A stretch of 64,000 nucleotides of DNA from an uncultured Limosilactobacillus sp. (GTDB lineage Bacteria > Bacillota > Bacilli > Lactobacillales > Lactobacillaceae): the NCBI RefSeq assembly GCF_934202705.1, contig NZ_CAKPYE010000008.1:29466-93465 (forward strand). Reading direction: 5' to 3'. The position numbers and the translations under genes are program-made. The notes beneath the pieces were generated by a model. It ran no database searches and was not told where the DNA came from. It saw only the letters and a program-made list of their open reading frames with translations. This document shows positions 44,054-53,138 of this stretch, piece by piece. Every line of letters begins with the position of its first letter. The stretch's first letter is position 1.

Positions 44054-44762
44054 AGTTTGTCGCAATTTTTTCTTTACGAGTGTGTAAATATTCAATTAAT
44101 TTATAAATGGCAATGGCACCAATAATGATGACAAGGGCGATAATGATCCGCTTCAGATCACCTTTGATAATCGCATCCCCACCAAATGCATATAAGTAAG
44201 AGGTTGGTAGCATTCCAATAATTACCATGGCCAGGAATCGTTTGCGTGAAACGCCCATTTGAACCACCGCATAATTAACCAGTGCACTAGGAATGATAGG
44301 AATCATGTAACCAATTGTTAAAGTTATTAATGGATGTTTGGTATTGGTTAGATGTTTTAGGGATTTGCTATGCTTAAACCGTTCAGAAAAATGAATGTGG
44401 GTAATTAATCCTGCCACAAGACAGTTCCCGGTAATATTGCCAATCCAATTGATTAAAAGTCCTGCAATCGGTCCATAGCAGACTCCGGCAAAAATACAAA
44501 CGACGGAATTTGACATTCCTGGAATAGCGTTCATCATTGCAATAATGACAATCAACATGCCCATATCGCGGTATGAATGGGCGCGAATTAGATGTAATAA
44601 TTGACCTTGATAACGATGATTATAATGTAATATTAAATTTAATTCTGGCTTAAAGTCATGATAAATACCAATTAACGCGACAACTATAATAATGACTGCC
44701 AAGCTGATCAATAAGGTTTTACTAACGTAATGCGGGCGTGGTCGGTCTTGATTTTCTTTCAT
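44052..44762 (-). CDS. TVP38/TMEM64 (VTT domain) membrane protein
   Basis: A 236-residue membrane protein with five or six hydrophobic segments. The VTT signature is seen in MNAIPGMSNSVVCIFAGVCYGPIAGLLINWIGNITGN and YMIPIIPSALVNYAVVQMGVSRKRFL. VTT proteins are related to DedA and to eukaryotic lipid scramblases; a role in lipid handling is likely but not specific. It overlaps the DUF2075 gene upstream by four bases (ATGA), so they are co-translated although a functional link is not obvious. Confidence 0.82.
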   Translation of the reverse strand: MKENQDRPRPHYVSKTLLISLAVIIIVVALIGIYHDFKPELNLILHYNHRYQGQLLHLIRAHSYRDMGMLIVIIAMMNAIPGMSNSVVCIFAGVCYGPIAGLLINWIGNITGNCLVAGLITHIHFSERFKHSKSLKHLTNTKHPLITLTIGYMIPIIPSALVNYAVVQMGVSRKRFLAMVIIGMLPTSYLYAFGGDAIIKGDLKRIIIALVIIIGAIAIYKLIEYLHTRKEKIATN

Positions 44763-46009
44763 TTTTCCCCGTTCCTTCGATTTTCTCTTATCATCTGATG
44801 ATACAACCCAACCAAGGTTTCTCGCAAGCGAGGATCATGAGCGTAAAGATAAGTCCCTTTGACGCCGCGCTTTAAAATCACGTTTAGGGCATTTAAGAGC
44901 ATTCTTTCTTCAAGCGTTTTGATTTCTACTGGGTCTGATAAGTCAGCACGCTTTTTAAAAGCTTCAACATCCGTAAACTTGTCTAAGTAGATCGCTAATT
45001 CAGAACTAGACGGCTCTTGACCAAAAATGGGGCCAATAATAATTCCAGCGTAATTAAGATCAAAGCCCTGACAGGTATAAATTGACCCAACCTCATTAAT
45101 GGTTGCAGGAATTTCCGCCCATGGGGTAGCCGTGAAGTTATACTGGTCCCATGGCATTTTAAAGTTGCCTTCTCGGATATAATGTTTACCGCCATCCAGA
45201 GTAGAAGGATATCCAGACGTTGAAAGAATTCGTGAAAGGCCAACTTCTTGGTTGCGCTTGATAATTGCTTGCCGCATTTCTTCGGCATCGTCATATATCC
45301 GAAAATCATAATGATTACGACTATCAAGCGGTAATGGACGAATCTGGCCATCAGTTAAGTCGTTCATCCATTGAATTAGATTATCGCTTGCGGTCATCCG
45401 AAATTGGTGTTGTAAATGATATTCCGCATGCGGATACGGCTTGACCAATTTTTGCAAACGTTCTGGCGTCCAAAGACTCTTCATTCTTAATACCTGATAA
45501 CGGTCAAAAACGATGACCACGATCTTGGCTCGCTTGATGATTTCAGCTAGTTGATTATGATAGTAAAAATTATTGTAGTGATCTGGTTTGGAAAGGAGCA
45601 AGTGCGCTTCATCAATCACAGCAACATCAATGGTCGCATTCAACTTATCTAATTGATTGATTAGCGAGGTCGGACGCATAAAATCTTTCTTAAGTAAATG
45701 GGGCTGGTGGCCCGCAATTTCACGATAGACCTTTAAAATTTCCGGATGATTAACTAGAAACTTATTTTTGGTATGATATAGCGGACTGCTTTTGTCGGTA
45801 CGGGCAGCCGTTTGGAGAATGTTAAATAGGTGAGAAAGCACGACGCTTTTACCTGTTCCGGCATCACCATAGATTGTAAAAATGGCAGGAACGTCCTGAG
45901 ATTGAAGATGCTCCGTTGTGAAATTAACAATTTGGTTAACTAACGCTTGTTGCTCATCAGTTAATGTTTTTAATGGAGAGAGTTTCTCCGTTGCTTCATT
46001 TTTTAACAT
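44759..46009 (-). CDS. DUF2075 P-loop ATPase/helicase-like protein
   Basis: A 416-residue ATPase of the DUF2075 family, related to superfamily 1 helicases. Walker A is GDAGTGKS at residues 48-55, Walker B is VAVIDEAHLLL, and a QFRMT segment follows (motif IV-type arginine). The C-terminal part carries YTCQGFDLNYAGIIIG and a conserved acidic end. The family occurs next to nuclease domains or in defence contexts; here it is alone with a VTT membrane protein. AGGGAGAAAAG precedes the ATG. The substrate is unknown. Confidence 0.8.
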   Translation of the reverse strand: MLKNEATEKLSPLKTLTDEQQALVNQIVNFTTEHLQSQDVPAIFTIYGDAGTGKSVVLSHLFNILQTAARTDKSSPLYHTKNKFLVNHPEILKVYREIAGHQPHLLKKDFMRPTSLINQLDKLNATIDVAVIDEAHLLLSKPDHYNNFYYHNQLAEIIKRAKIVVIVFDRYQVLRMKSLWTPERLQKLVKPYPHAEYHLQHQFRMTASDNLIQWMNDLTDGQIRPLPLDSRNHYDFRIYDDAEEMRQAIIKRNQEVGLSRILSTSGYPSTLDGGKHYIREGNFKMPWDQYNFTATPWAEIPATINEVGSIYTCQGFDLNYAGIIIGPIFGQEPSSSELAIYLDKFTDVEAFKKRADLSDPVEIKTLEERMLLNALNVILKRGVKGTYLYAHDPRLRETLVGLYHQMIRENRRNGEK

Positions 46010-46105
46010 AATTACACTTTTCTCCCTTAATAGGTTAATGCTAACGAGATTTGTTTCTCACGTCAATCTTAGGATGATGTTCACAGTAATCTTTAAGGTG
46101 AGCGG

Positions 46106-46134
46106 TTTCGTATCCTAAAAACATGGTGTAAAAT
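46106..46134 (+). promoter_or_regulatory. Promoter of dxs
   Basis: TTTCGT at 46106-46111, 17-base spacer, TAAAAT at 46129-46134. Confidence 0.4.
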
Positions 46135-46178
46135 AGATAAGAATAGTTAGAGAAGGATTAAGTTAAGGAGTGGGGTAC

Positions 46179-47948
46179 ATGAATCTTCATCCAGATTATC
46201 TTTTAAATGACGTTGAGGAGCCCGAAGATATTAAAGGGATGTCCTTGGATCAACTACACGAACTTGCTGACGAAATGCGTCAGTTGATTTTGGAACGTGA
46301 CGAGAAAATTGGTGGTCACGTTGGACCAAACTTGGGCATTGTAGAAACGACGATTGCTTACCACTATGTTTTTGATTCACCACATGATAAAGTCGTTTGG
46401 GATGTTTCCCACCAGTCATATCCGCACAAGATGCTGACCGGACGAGCTCAAGGTTTCTTAGATCCAGACCATTATGAAGATGTTTCTGGTTTTACTTCAC
46501 CTGAAGAAAGTGATCATGACTTTTTTGAAGTTGGCCATACTTCCACTTCCATTGCTTTGGCAATTGGTATGGCCCAGGCGCGCGATCTGCAAAATAAGCA
46601 TGAAAACGTTGTGGCAATTATTGGTGATGGCTCGCTTAGTGGTGGATTAGCTTTTGAAGGCTTAAACAATGCGGCCAAGCTTCACTCGAACCTGATCATC
46701 GTGGTTAATGATAATAATATGTCAATTGATCATAATCAGGGTGGCCTTTACCAAGGCTTGAAAGAATTGCGCGACACCAAAGGCCAGTCAGCAAATAACA
46801 TTTTTAAATTTATGGGGCTGGATTACCGTTATGTTCCCGATGGCAATGATTTGCAAGCAATGATTAATGTCTTTAAAGATGTCAAAGATATTGATCACCC
46901 CATCGTGCTCCATGTCCATACTCTAAAAGGAGCTGGCTATCAACCAGCCATTGATAATGAAATGGCTTATCATTGGCGCGGACCTTTTGATGGTGCTACT
47001 GGCAAGAGTACTACCCCACAGCCCAAGGAATCATACAGTGAAGCAGTAATTGATGAACTATTTAACGAAATTAAGGCCGGAACCAATATTGCGGCTTTGA
47101 ATGCGGGTATTCCTGGCATGTTTGATTTGAAACGCTTTGAAAATGCCTATCCAGATCGTTACTTTGACGTCGGAATTGCCGAACAAATGTCAGTCACTTC
47201 TGCAGTGGGAATGGCTCAAAACGGGATTCGGCCGGTTGTGTTTGAAAGCAGTACCTTCTTACAACGGGCTTATGACCAATTAATCCATGATGTCGCATTG
47301 AATGACTCACCAGTAGTCATGATTGTCCGTGGGGGAACAATCTCTAGTGAATCCGCTACCCACCAAGGAACTTTTGATATTTCCTATATTAGTTCGTTGC
47401 CCAATATTGAATATTTAGCGCCAACTAGTGTTGAAGAAATGATTTCAATGTTGAAGTGGGCAATTAAGCAAACCGACACTCCGGTGGTAATTCGTGAACC
47501 AGAACGCAAACTTTTGCACCGACCAGCAACGCAGGATGACTACAGTACAATTGACTATGAAATTGCTCATCATGGTAGCGAAGTTGCGATCTTTGCAGTT
47601 GGTGGATTCTGGCAATTAGGTGAAGAAGTTCGCCAAGAGTTACAAAAGAAACTTAATATTGATGCCACCTTAATTAATCCGAAAACAGTAACCAACATTG
47701 ATCAGCAGGATCTTCATCATCTCCAAGAGGACCATGACATTGTAGTAACACTAGAAGACGGGAACTTATCTGGCGGCTTTGGTGAAACCATTGATCGGTA
47801 TTACAGTGCTAGTCAGATGAAGGTGCTTAATTTTGGCGCTCCACGGGAATTCTCTGATAATGTCCCATATGACGTACTCGCAGAATGGTACCACTTAACT
47901 CCTGAATTAATCGTGGATGATATCGAAAAAGTTGTTCACCAAATTTAA
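46179..47948 (+). CDS. dxs: 1-deoxy-D-xylulose-5-phosphate synthase family protein
   Basis: A 589-residue thiamine-diphosphate enzyme. The cofactor motif is GDGSLSGG ... NDNNMSI, the proton-relay histidine is in VGHTSTSIALAIGMAQA, and the transketolase central domain has DVGIAEQMSVTSAVGMAQNG. DXS joins pyruvate and glyceraldehyde 3-phosphate. ATG 46179 is chosen for AAGGAG with an eight-base gap; GTG 46170 is too close. It is shorter than typical DXS (about 620). Lactobacilli make isoprenoids through mevalonate, so an isolated dxs is more likely to feed thiamine or pyridoxal-related synthesis, or to act on other substrates. Confidence 0.88.
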   Translation: MNLHPDYLLNDVEEPEDIKGMSLDQLHELADEMRQLILERDEKIGGHVGPNLGIVETTIAYHYVFDSPHDKVVWDVSHQSYPHKMLTGRAQGFLDPDHYEDVSGFTSPEESDHDFFEVGHTSTSIALAIGMAQARDLQNKHENVVAIIGDGSLSGGLAFEGLNNAAKLHSNLIIVVNDNNMSIDHNQGGLYQGLKELRDTKGQSANNIFKFMGLDYRYVPDGNDLQAMINVFKDVKDIDHPIVLHVHTLKGAGYQPAIDNEMAYHWRGPFDGATGKSTTPQPKESYSEAVIDELFNEIKAGTNIAALNAGIPGMFDLKRFENAYPDRYFDVGIAEQMSVTSAVGMAQNGIRPVVFESSTFLQRAYDQLIHDVALNDSPVVMIVRGGTISSESATHQGTFDISYISSLPNIEYLAPTSVEEMISMLKWAIKQTDTPVVIREPERKLLHRPATQDDYSTIDYEIAHHGSEVAIFAVGGFWQLGEEVRQELQKKLNIDATLINPKTVTNIDQQDLHHLQEDHDIVVTLEDGNLSGGFGETIDRYYSASQMKVLNFGAPREFSDNVPYDVLAEWYHLTPELIVDDIEKVVHQI

Positions 47949-47964
47949 TGACATTACTAAATCA

Positions 47965-48004
47965 AAAAGAGGTTAGTCGTTTAAGAAGACGGCTAGCCTC
48001 TTTT
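47965..48004. terminator. Terminator after dxs
   Basis: AAAAGAGGTTAGTCGT / ACGGCTAGCCTCTTTT stem with wobble pairs, between converging genes. Confidence 0.8.
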
Positions 48005-49093
48005 AATTTTGAGCTTAATTACAATTTGACGAATGATTGATGCTGAACCAAAGGAAAGAATCACGGTTGCAATCCACAGATGAAACAGAATTAAGTAAGG
48101 ATGCGCTTTGACAATCAGATTTAAATGTAGGCCACGCCAGATTAATTGTTCCCAAAAAACATTGCTGAGGTACGCTTGGTAAGCGAGGTCAGCAAATTGA
48201 TGGAAAAACCGTTGTATTAATAATCGATGGTGAAACTGGTTGCTTAGTGACAAGGTGGCAATTAAGCAGATTACCATGAGACTGTAAATGGTCATTGAGG
48301 GCTTGTAGTAAGAAGCGTTAGTTAAATTAACCGGCCAGCCAAACTGCCGTAATTCATGGTTAGTTTGGACAAAGGTAATGGCTAAGCCAATCAATAATAA
48401 TGGCCAAAAGCGAAAAATCAGATGGTTAAACCGGCGACGGTAATTCCACGCTAGCACTCCATAAACTGCATAAATTAGAAAGCTAATAAAGAGCCGGTCA
48501 ACCAGGTACCAATGTTGGCCGCCTGGTTGATGGAAAATGTAACAGTGATAAATACCTAGCCAGATTAGGTAAATACAGGCTGTTCCCCAAAATATGATCC
48601 AGCCCCGCCGCTTATTTTGGCCTAACCAGCGGTGGAGCTGCCAAAAAAGCGGAACAAGAATAGCAAACTGCAACATCATTGTATTGTACCAGAGATGCGG
48701 TGCAGCATTACCATTAATAAATTGCCAGCAAAAGGTTCCGATATTCTCCCAGTGGGTATGTTGTTGCAAATCTGGCATGATTAGAAGGTAAATCAATGAC
48801 CAAATAATAGTTGGGAGGAATAATGCATTGGCAATGTTACGGTAGTAAGCACGATAATCAAAATAGCCGAGTTCACTATGCTGACGAATATCGGTATATA
48901 AAATGCCAAAGATAAAGGCTGGCGCCGTATACTTAATTAGGTTGTAGATACTTCCTAAATTAGTTTGAACATGGCGCGGTTGTTCACCAATGATTAAAGC
49001 GATGATAGGTTGGCCAATCACAGCGACACAGGCAAAAACTTTTAAATAATCACCAATATCACCACGAATATGTAATTTTGTTGATTTGCTCAC
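47993..49093 (-). CDS. Acyltransferase-3 family membrane protein
   Basis: A 366-residue protein with ten or so hydrophobic segments. The acyltransferase-3 fold is suggested by GDYLKVFACVAVIGQPIIAL at the N-terminus and by PHLWYNTMMLQFAILVPLFW, the region equivalent to the catalytic neighbourhood of the family (OatA, IcaC-like proteins). It would O-acylate a wall or exopolysaccharide sugar. The start is GTG at 49093 with a weak site. It stands alone next to an LPXTG gene on the other strand. Confidence 0.75.
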   Translation of the reverse strand: MSKSTKLHIRGDIGDYLKVFACVAVIGQPIIALIIGEQPRHVQTNLGSIYNLIKYTAPAFIFGILYTDIRQHSELGYFDYRAYYRNIANALFLPTIIWSLIYLLIMPDLQQHTHWENIGTFCWQFINGNAAPHLWYNTMMLQFAILVPLFWQLHRWLGQNKRRGWIIFWGTACIYLIWLGIYHCYIFHQPGGQHWYLVDRLFISFLIYAVYGVLAWNYRRRFNHLIFRFWPLLLIGLAITFVQTNHELRQFGWPVNLTNASYYKPSMTIYSLMVICLIATLSLSNQFHHRLLIQRFFHQFADLAYQAYLSNVFWEQLIWRGLHLNLIVKAHPYLILFHLWIATVILSFGSASIIRQIVIKLKIKRG

Positions 49094-49213
49094 GAATGGT
49101 CATTCTTTCTTAAATAGAATCCTAACTTTAGTGTAAATCTTTTCACGAAAAAAGTATAAAATTTGTCATTTGACGTCTTTAGATAATGAGCCCAAAAATA
49201 GGAGGAATTTTGA

Positions 49214-50326
49214 ATGAAAACATCAAAATGGCAAAACGGATTGATCTGCTTAGGCGTTATGAGCGGTGTAATGTTGGTAACATCTGTAAAGCAGATTAAC
49301 GCAGCGACTGTTAACGGACCAACAACGATCGCCGAGACGAAAATTTTATCACAGACAAAACGAGTGGTGGAAATGCACTCTAGTGATGGGGTGGTAAATC
49401 AGCAACAAACTGATATTTTATCTTGGAAACCATGTAAATATGGTGAGTTTCAGCGCACCAGTTCTGCAAAGTTACCCCAATTTAAAGGCTATAGTCACCA
49501 AGCTAATGGAATGTTAATTGCTAAACTAGAAAAGATTGACATTCCAGTAACTGTTTATCATGTGGACTATTTTGTAGCAGATGGCAAGTATCGACCAACG
49601 CCCGCTAATTGTGTGGTGGATCTGAAGGATCAACAAGGGAAAGTTTACGTTCGTCATCTTTACAATGTTCCATATGATCAAGAACGGACTGTCACCCTAA
49701 GTGCGCCAACTGGGCTGGAGTTTGTCCAGCCATCAGCTAAGGTTCAGCACTTATTGGGGCGCTATGGTGAACATAAAGTAATTACGGTCCGACCTGTAAC
49801 ATTGCAGACTGTTCATCCACCGCGTCAAGAACCAATAGCCAAGCCACAACTGCCAACTGCAAAGCCGGAAACATCAAACAAACTTGCCAAGCCAGTTGCA
49901 AATCAGGAACAAGTAAAGGCTAAGCATGCGGAAGATAAGCGACCGGTGCACCAGCCAACCTTTACTAATCCGCCCAAAGCTACCACATTGCCCATGGCTA
50001 AAACCGTAAAGCCGGAAACGGCCACTAATCATGTGAAGGTTGAACTGCCAGAGGCACCAGATCGTCATTCAGCATTCAATCATGCAATTAATGCCGAATT
50101 AAAACCAGTGAGTAAAATGGTTCCACCTTCCGAATCATCAGAGGAAGATATCAATAAGTTAATGGCATACAATCACCCTGTCCTCAAACATGTTCAGGCG
50201 GATGGTGAACATGACGGTCACACAAAATTACCACAAACAGGTAATCATGGTGGTCAATTGTTGGCTGCTCTTGGGGTCGCACTGTTGGCAATCACCGGTT
50301 TATTGCGGACTAATCGGAAACGTTAA
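49214..50326 (+). CDS. LPXTG wall-anchored protein with a single Mub-like domain
   Basis: A 370-residue surface protein. Residues 1-30 are a signal peptide ending near SVKQINA. Residues about 45-195 resemble a Mub-type repeat (QTDILSWKPCKYGEFQRTSS, followed by YHVDYFVADGKY and VITVRPV). A Pro/Lys-rich wall-spanning region covers about 200-325 with repeated KPET words. The sorting signal LPQTG is at 339-343, then a hydrophobic helix and RTNRKR. It is much smaller than the adhesin at 19.3 kb but of the same mucus-binding style. ATAGGAGGAAT precedes the ATG. There is one cysteine pair, unusual for surface proteins of lactobacilli. Confidence 0.85.
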   Translation: MKTSKWQNGLICLGVMSGVMLVTSVKQINAATVNGPTTIAETKILSQTKRVVEMHSSDGVVNQQQTDILSWKPCKYGEFQRTSSAKLPQFKGYSHQANGMLIAKLEKIDIPVTVYHVDYFVADGKYRPTPANCVVDLKDQQGKVYVRHLYNVPYDQERTVTLSAPTGLEFVQPSAKVQHLLGRYGEHKVITVRPVTLQTVHPPRQEPIAKPQLPTAKPETSNKLAKPVANQEQVKAKHAEDKRPVHQPTFTNPPKATTLPMAKTVKPETATNHVKVELPEAPDRHSAFNHAINAELKPVSKMVPPSESSEEDINKLMAYNHPVLKHVQADGEHDGHTKLPQTGNHGGQLLAALGVALLAITGLLRTNRKR

Positions 50327-50336
50327 AAATTCTGGG

Positions 50337-50365
50337 TTGCATTCTCATTTTTCTAATGATATCCT
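50337..50365 (+). promoter_or_regulatory. Promoter of the permease leader
   Basis: TTGCAT at 50337-50342, 17-base spacer, TATCCT at 50360-50365. Transcription would start near 50372, 25 bases before the leader peptide. Confidence 0.5.
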
Positions 50366-50396
50366 AATTAAAGTAATATTGAAGGAGGTTGAATAA

Positions 50397-50453
50397 ATGT
50401 TTTGCTTAAATGCATGCCAATCAACCGCCACCTCAACTAATCAGATGATTTAG
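50397..50453 (+). CDS. 18-residue leader peptide of the permease gene
   Basis: MFCLNACQSTATSTNQMI, with a near-perfect site GAAGGAGG six to seven bases before ATG 50397 and its stop TAG at 50451-50453. It lies between a promoter and a factor-independent terminator, just ahead of an amino-acid permease, the classical plan of ribosome-mediated attenuation. Two cysteines, three threonines and asparagines stand out; which amino acid controls it cannot be settled. Its 3' half pairs with following bases (CCTCAAC/GTTGGGG), offering an alternative to the terminator. Confidence 0.7.
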   Translation: MFCLNACQSTATSTNQMI

Positions 50454-50484
50454 GTTGGGGGATTTATTAAATAGTAAATTAAAT

Positions 50485-50527
50485 GGATCTTCCAGTCGCT
50501 TATAAACGACAAAGAAGATCCTTTTTT
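50485..50527 (+). terminator. Attenuator terminator before the permease
   Basis: GGATCTTC (50485-50492) / GAAGATCC (50514-50521) with six T, 19 bases before the permease ATG. Its placement inside the leader marks it as an attenuator. Confidence 0.85.
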
Positions 50528-50545
50528 AGAGAATGAGGGATTTGA

Positions 50546-51949
50546 ATGCAAAAAGAAAATCAACCCCAATTAAAACGTTCAATGACTCCTGCGCAAATGG
50601 AGATGATTGCCATTGGGGGAACGATTGGATCTGGGCTCTTTATGGGAGCTACTTCCACGATTAAGTGGGCAGGACCATCTGTTTTGTTGGCCTATGCATT
50701 TGTTGGCTTAATTCTTTACGGGGTAATGCGAGCTTTAGGAGAAATGATTTATATCAGTCCCGGTACTGGATCGTTCGCGGATTATGGGACAATGTATATT
50801 CATCCGCTAGCTGGTTACCTAGTAAAATGGAGCAACGTTTTTCAATTTATCATTGTTGGAATTTCTGATATTATTGCAATGACGCAATACTTAAATTATT
50901 GGTGGCCTAATTTACCAGATTGGCTATCTGGAATTATCATGATCATTTTTCTCACCTTGGCTAATTTAGCTTCTGCTAAAGCCTACGGACGCCTTGAATT
51001 TTGGTTTGCCATGATTAAAGTGGTTACGATTATTGTGATGATTATCATTGGTTTGTTGGTAATTGTGCTTGGCATGGGCAATCACTGGCAGCCAGTGGGG
51101 ATCAGTAACCTGTGGCGCCATGGCGGCTTCTTCCCCAATGGATTGAAAGGTTTTGTGTTTTCAATGGCCGTGATTGCTGGTTCTTATCAAGGTATTGAAT
51201 TACTAGGAATTACAGCAGGAGAATCTGCTTCACCACGACACGCCATTATTAAATCTGTTAAATCAGTAATTTGGCGAATTTTGATTTTCTATATCGGGGC
51301 AATTTTCGTGATTGTTTCGATTTATCCTTGGGACCAGTTAAAAGCTGTTGGCTCACCATTTGTGGAAACCTTTACAAGGGTCGGTATCACGGGAGCAGCT
51401 GGGATCATTAACTTTGTGGTTTTAACGGCCGCGTTATCGGGAGCAAACTCTGGAATTTATTCCGCAAGTCGAATGCTCTTTAAACTAGCGATTGATAAAG
51501 AAGTCCCGGCCTTTTTTGGTCGATTATCTAAAAGAATTGTGCCGAACGTCGCCATTGTGACAATTTCATTTTGGATTTTTCTGGGATTTGTTGTGAACTT
51601 CATTTTAACTTCGGTTAGTTCAGCCTCCAAAGATCTCTTTGTGATTGTCTACAGTTCAAGTGTCCTTCCAGGAATGGTTCCATGGTTTGTGATTTTACTT
51701 TCAGAATTAAATTTCCGCAAAACCAATCCAGAGCGGTTGACTGATCATCCATTTAAAATGCCATTATATCCAGCATATAATTACTTTTCACTAGTCATGT
51801 TGGCACTGATTGTTATCTTTATGTTCATTAATCCTGACACCAGAGTATCGGTGTCAGCAGGAGTGGTTTTTTTGGTAGTGATGACTTTGATCTACTTTTA
51901 TCGGGCTCAACATGGCGAAGAAGATGTGGAGATCAATAAAAAGGTTTAA
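50546..51949 (+). CDS. AAT-family amino-acid permease
   Basis: A 467-residue APC-superfamily permease of the AAT group with 12 hydrophobic segments. It has the signature MIAIGGTIGSGLFMGATSTIKWAGPSVLLAYAF and a central FSMAVIAGSYQGIELLGITAGE. Relatives take up serine, alanine, glycine, proline, GABA or other neutral amino acids by proton symport. GAGGGA precedes the ATG. The preceding leader with peptide and terminator indicates control by availability of an amino acid, which may be the substrate itself. Ends at a terminator. Confidence 0.87.
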   Translation: MQKENQPQLKRSMTPAQMEMIAIGGTIGSGLFMGATSTIKWAGPSVLLAYAFVGLILYGVMRALGEMIYISPGTGSFADYGTMYIHPLAGYLVKWSNVFQFIIVGISDIIAMTQYLNYWWPNLPDWLSGIIMIIFLTLANLASAKAYGRLEFWFAMIKVVTIIVMIIIGLLVIVLGMGNHWQPVGISNLWRHGGFFPNGLKGFVFSMAVIAGSYQGIELLGITAGESASPRHAIIKSVKSVIWRILIFYIGAIFVIVSIYPWDQLKAVGSPFVETFTRVGITGAAGIINFVVLTAALSGANSGIYSASRMLFKLAIDKEVPAFFGRLSKRIVPNVAIVTISFWIFLGFVVNFILTSVSSASKDLFVIVYSSSVLPGMVPWFVILLSELNFRKTNPERLTDHPFKMPLYPAYNYFSLVMLALIVIFMFINPDTRVSVSAGVVFLVVMTLIYFYRAQHGEEDVEINKKV

Positions 51950-51952
51950 TCT

Positions 51953-51983
51953 AAAACGTGGCTGAAACGGTCACGTTTTTTAA
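51953..51983 (+). terminator. Terminator after the permease
   Basis: AAAACGTGGC / GTCACGTTTT stem with six T. Confidence 0.75.
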
Positions 51984-52068
51984 ATTGTTTGATGACGAAC
52001 TAGTGTTCATTTGATGAAAGGTAGTGTAAAATATAAATATCAATAGTTAGTGAAAGGGCAAAATCGAC

Positions 52069-52923
52069 ATGAAAAGAAAATTTCGTAAATTATGGCATTG
52101 GTTGGCGATCTTCGCTATTCTGTTCGCGATTGCAGCTGGTTTTCAAAAATCGAATAGTCAACCTGGCGAAGCAGCGACAACCAGGATTACCGAAATCTTT
52201 GGCCAGGTTCGTCAGCATGCATGGTCAAATCGTCGTCAGAATAGTCACTTGCCGACCCCAAGTGAGGATCAAGCTAAAGTGGTGCTGACCACTGGGGTTC
52301 GTAGCCAATTACCAACGAACCTCAAGTGGAACGGTAGTGGTGCCTACATTGTTAATAATAATCAGCCTCAACTCAATGCAAAGATTAATAGTGCTCCCTA
52401 TGCGGTTAACCATGTTGATACTCAGGGTCGCGCATGGCGTGGTGACGCCTGGCTGAACCGAACCACTCGCCAATATCAAAATCGTCAGCAAACTGGCAAT
52501 GGGGCCACTGATTGGCGACCCGCTGGCTTCCTCCAAGCTACTAATTTAACTAATGGACCTCGGCATGCTTATGATCGGGGACATCTGCTAGGCTATGCAT
52601 TAGTTGGCGGAATTCACGGATTTAACGCCTCTGAATCGAATCCGCAAAATATTGCCACGCAAACCGCTTGGGCAAATGAAGCGCGATCGAGATATTCCAC
52701 TGGGCAAAATTATTATGAAGGGTTGGTACGGCGGGCACTAGATCGTAACCAGCAGGTGCGTTATCGAGTGACGAATATTTATGACGGTAATAATCTGGTT
52801 CCATCCGGCGCCCATATTGAAGCATTGTCGAAGGACGGTTCCTTGAGTTTCAATGTCTTTGTGCCTAATGTACAACGCAATATTAGTATAAATTATGCAA
52901 CGGGTGCCGTTGAACAACGGTGA
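52069..52923 (+). CDS. Secreted or membrane-anchored DNA/RNA non-specific endonuclease
   Basis: A 284-residue nuclease of the NUC/EndA (beta-beta-alpha metal) family. Residues 10-25 form a signal or membrane anchor. The catalytic motif DRGHL is at 169-173 (His172), and a downstream NPQNIATQTAWANE segment provides the metal-binding asparagines. Relatives such as streptococcal EndA degrade DNA outside the cell. A promoter with TTGATG (52011-52016) and TAAATA lies upstream. Length and motif are typical. It ends in a strong terminator and directly borders the integrated element to its right. Confidence 0.85.
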   Translation: MKRKFRKLWHWLAIFAILFAIAAGFQKSNSQPGEAATTRITEIFGQVRQHAWSNRRQNSHLPTPSEDQAKVVLTTGVRSQLPTNLKWNGSGAYIVNNNQPQLNAKINSAPYAVNHVDTQGRAWRGDAWLNRTTRQYQNRQQTGNGATDWRPAGFLQATNLTNGPRHAYDRGHLLGYALVGGIHGFNASESNPQNIATQTAWANEARSRYSTGQNYYEGLVRRALDRNQQVRYRVTNIYDGNNLVPSGAHIEALSKDGSLSFNVFVPNVQRNISINYATGAVEQR

Positions 52924-52936
52924 CGAAACTCTTACA

Positions 52937-52970
52937 GCCACGCGGATTTTGACCGCGTGGCCTTTCTTTT
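52937..52970 (+). terminator. Terminator after the nuclease gene
   Basis: Perfect nine-base stem GCCACGCGG / CCGCGTGGC with loop ATTTTGA and a T-rich tail. Confidence 0.88.
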
Positions 52971-53046
52971 TGCGTTATGTTTCGTCTTGTATAGACATGC
53001 ATTTTTATCCTTTTTTTGCTGTCAAATGACGTCAAATCCAGACGCA

Positions 53047-53099
53047 TATGGGCAGAATATGGGCAGAATTTATATAGCACAGAAGTGGTATGGGCAGAA
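53047..53099. repeat. Three direct repeats next to the integrase
   Basis: TATGGGCAGAA occurs at 53047-53057, 53058-53068 and 53089-53099. Such short direct repeats between an integrase gene and the element end usually bind the arm-binding domain of tyrosine integrases, so the attachment core probably lies at about 52,975-53,045. Confidence 0.65.
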
Positions 53100-53138
53100 C
53101 GGCAAAATAAAAAGCCTGAACTAACGTCCAGGCCTATT

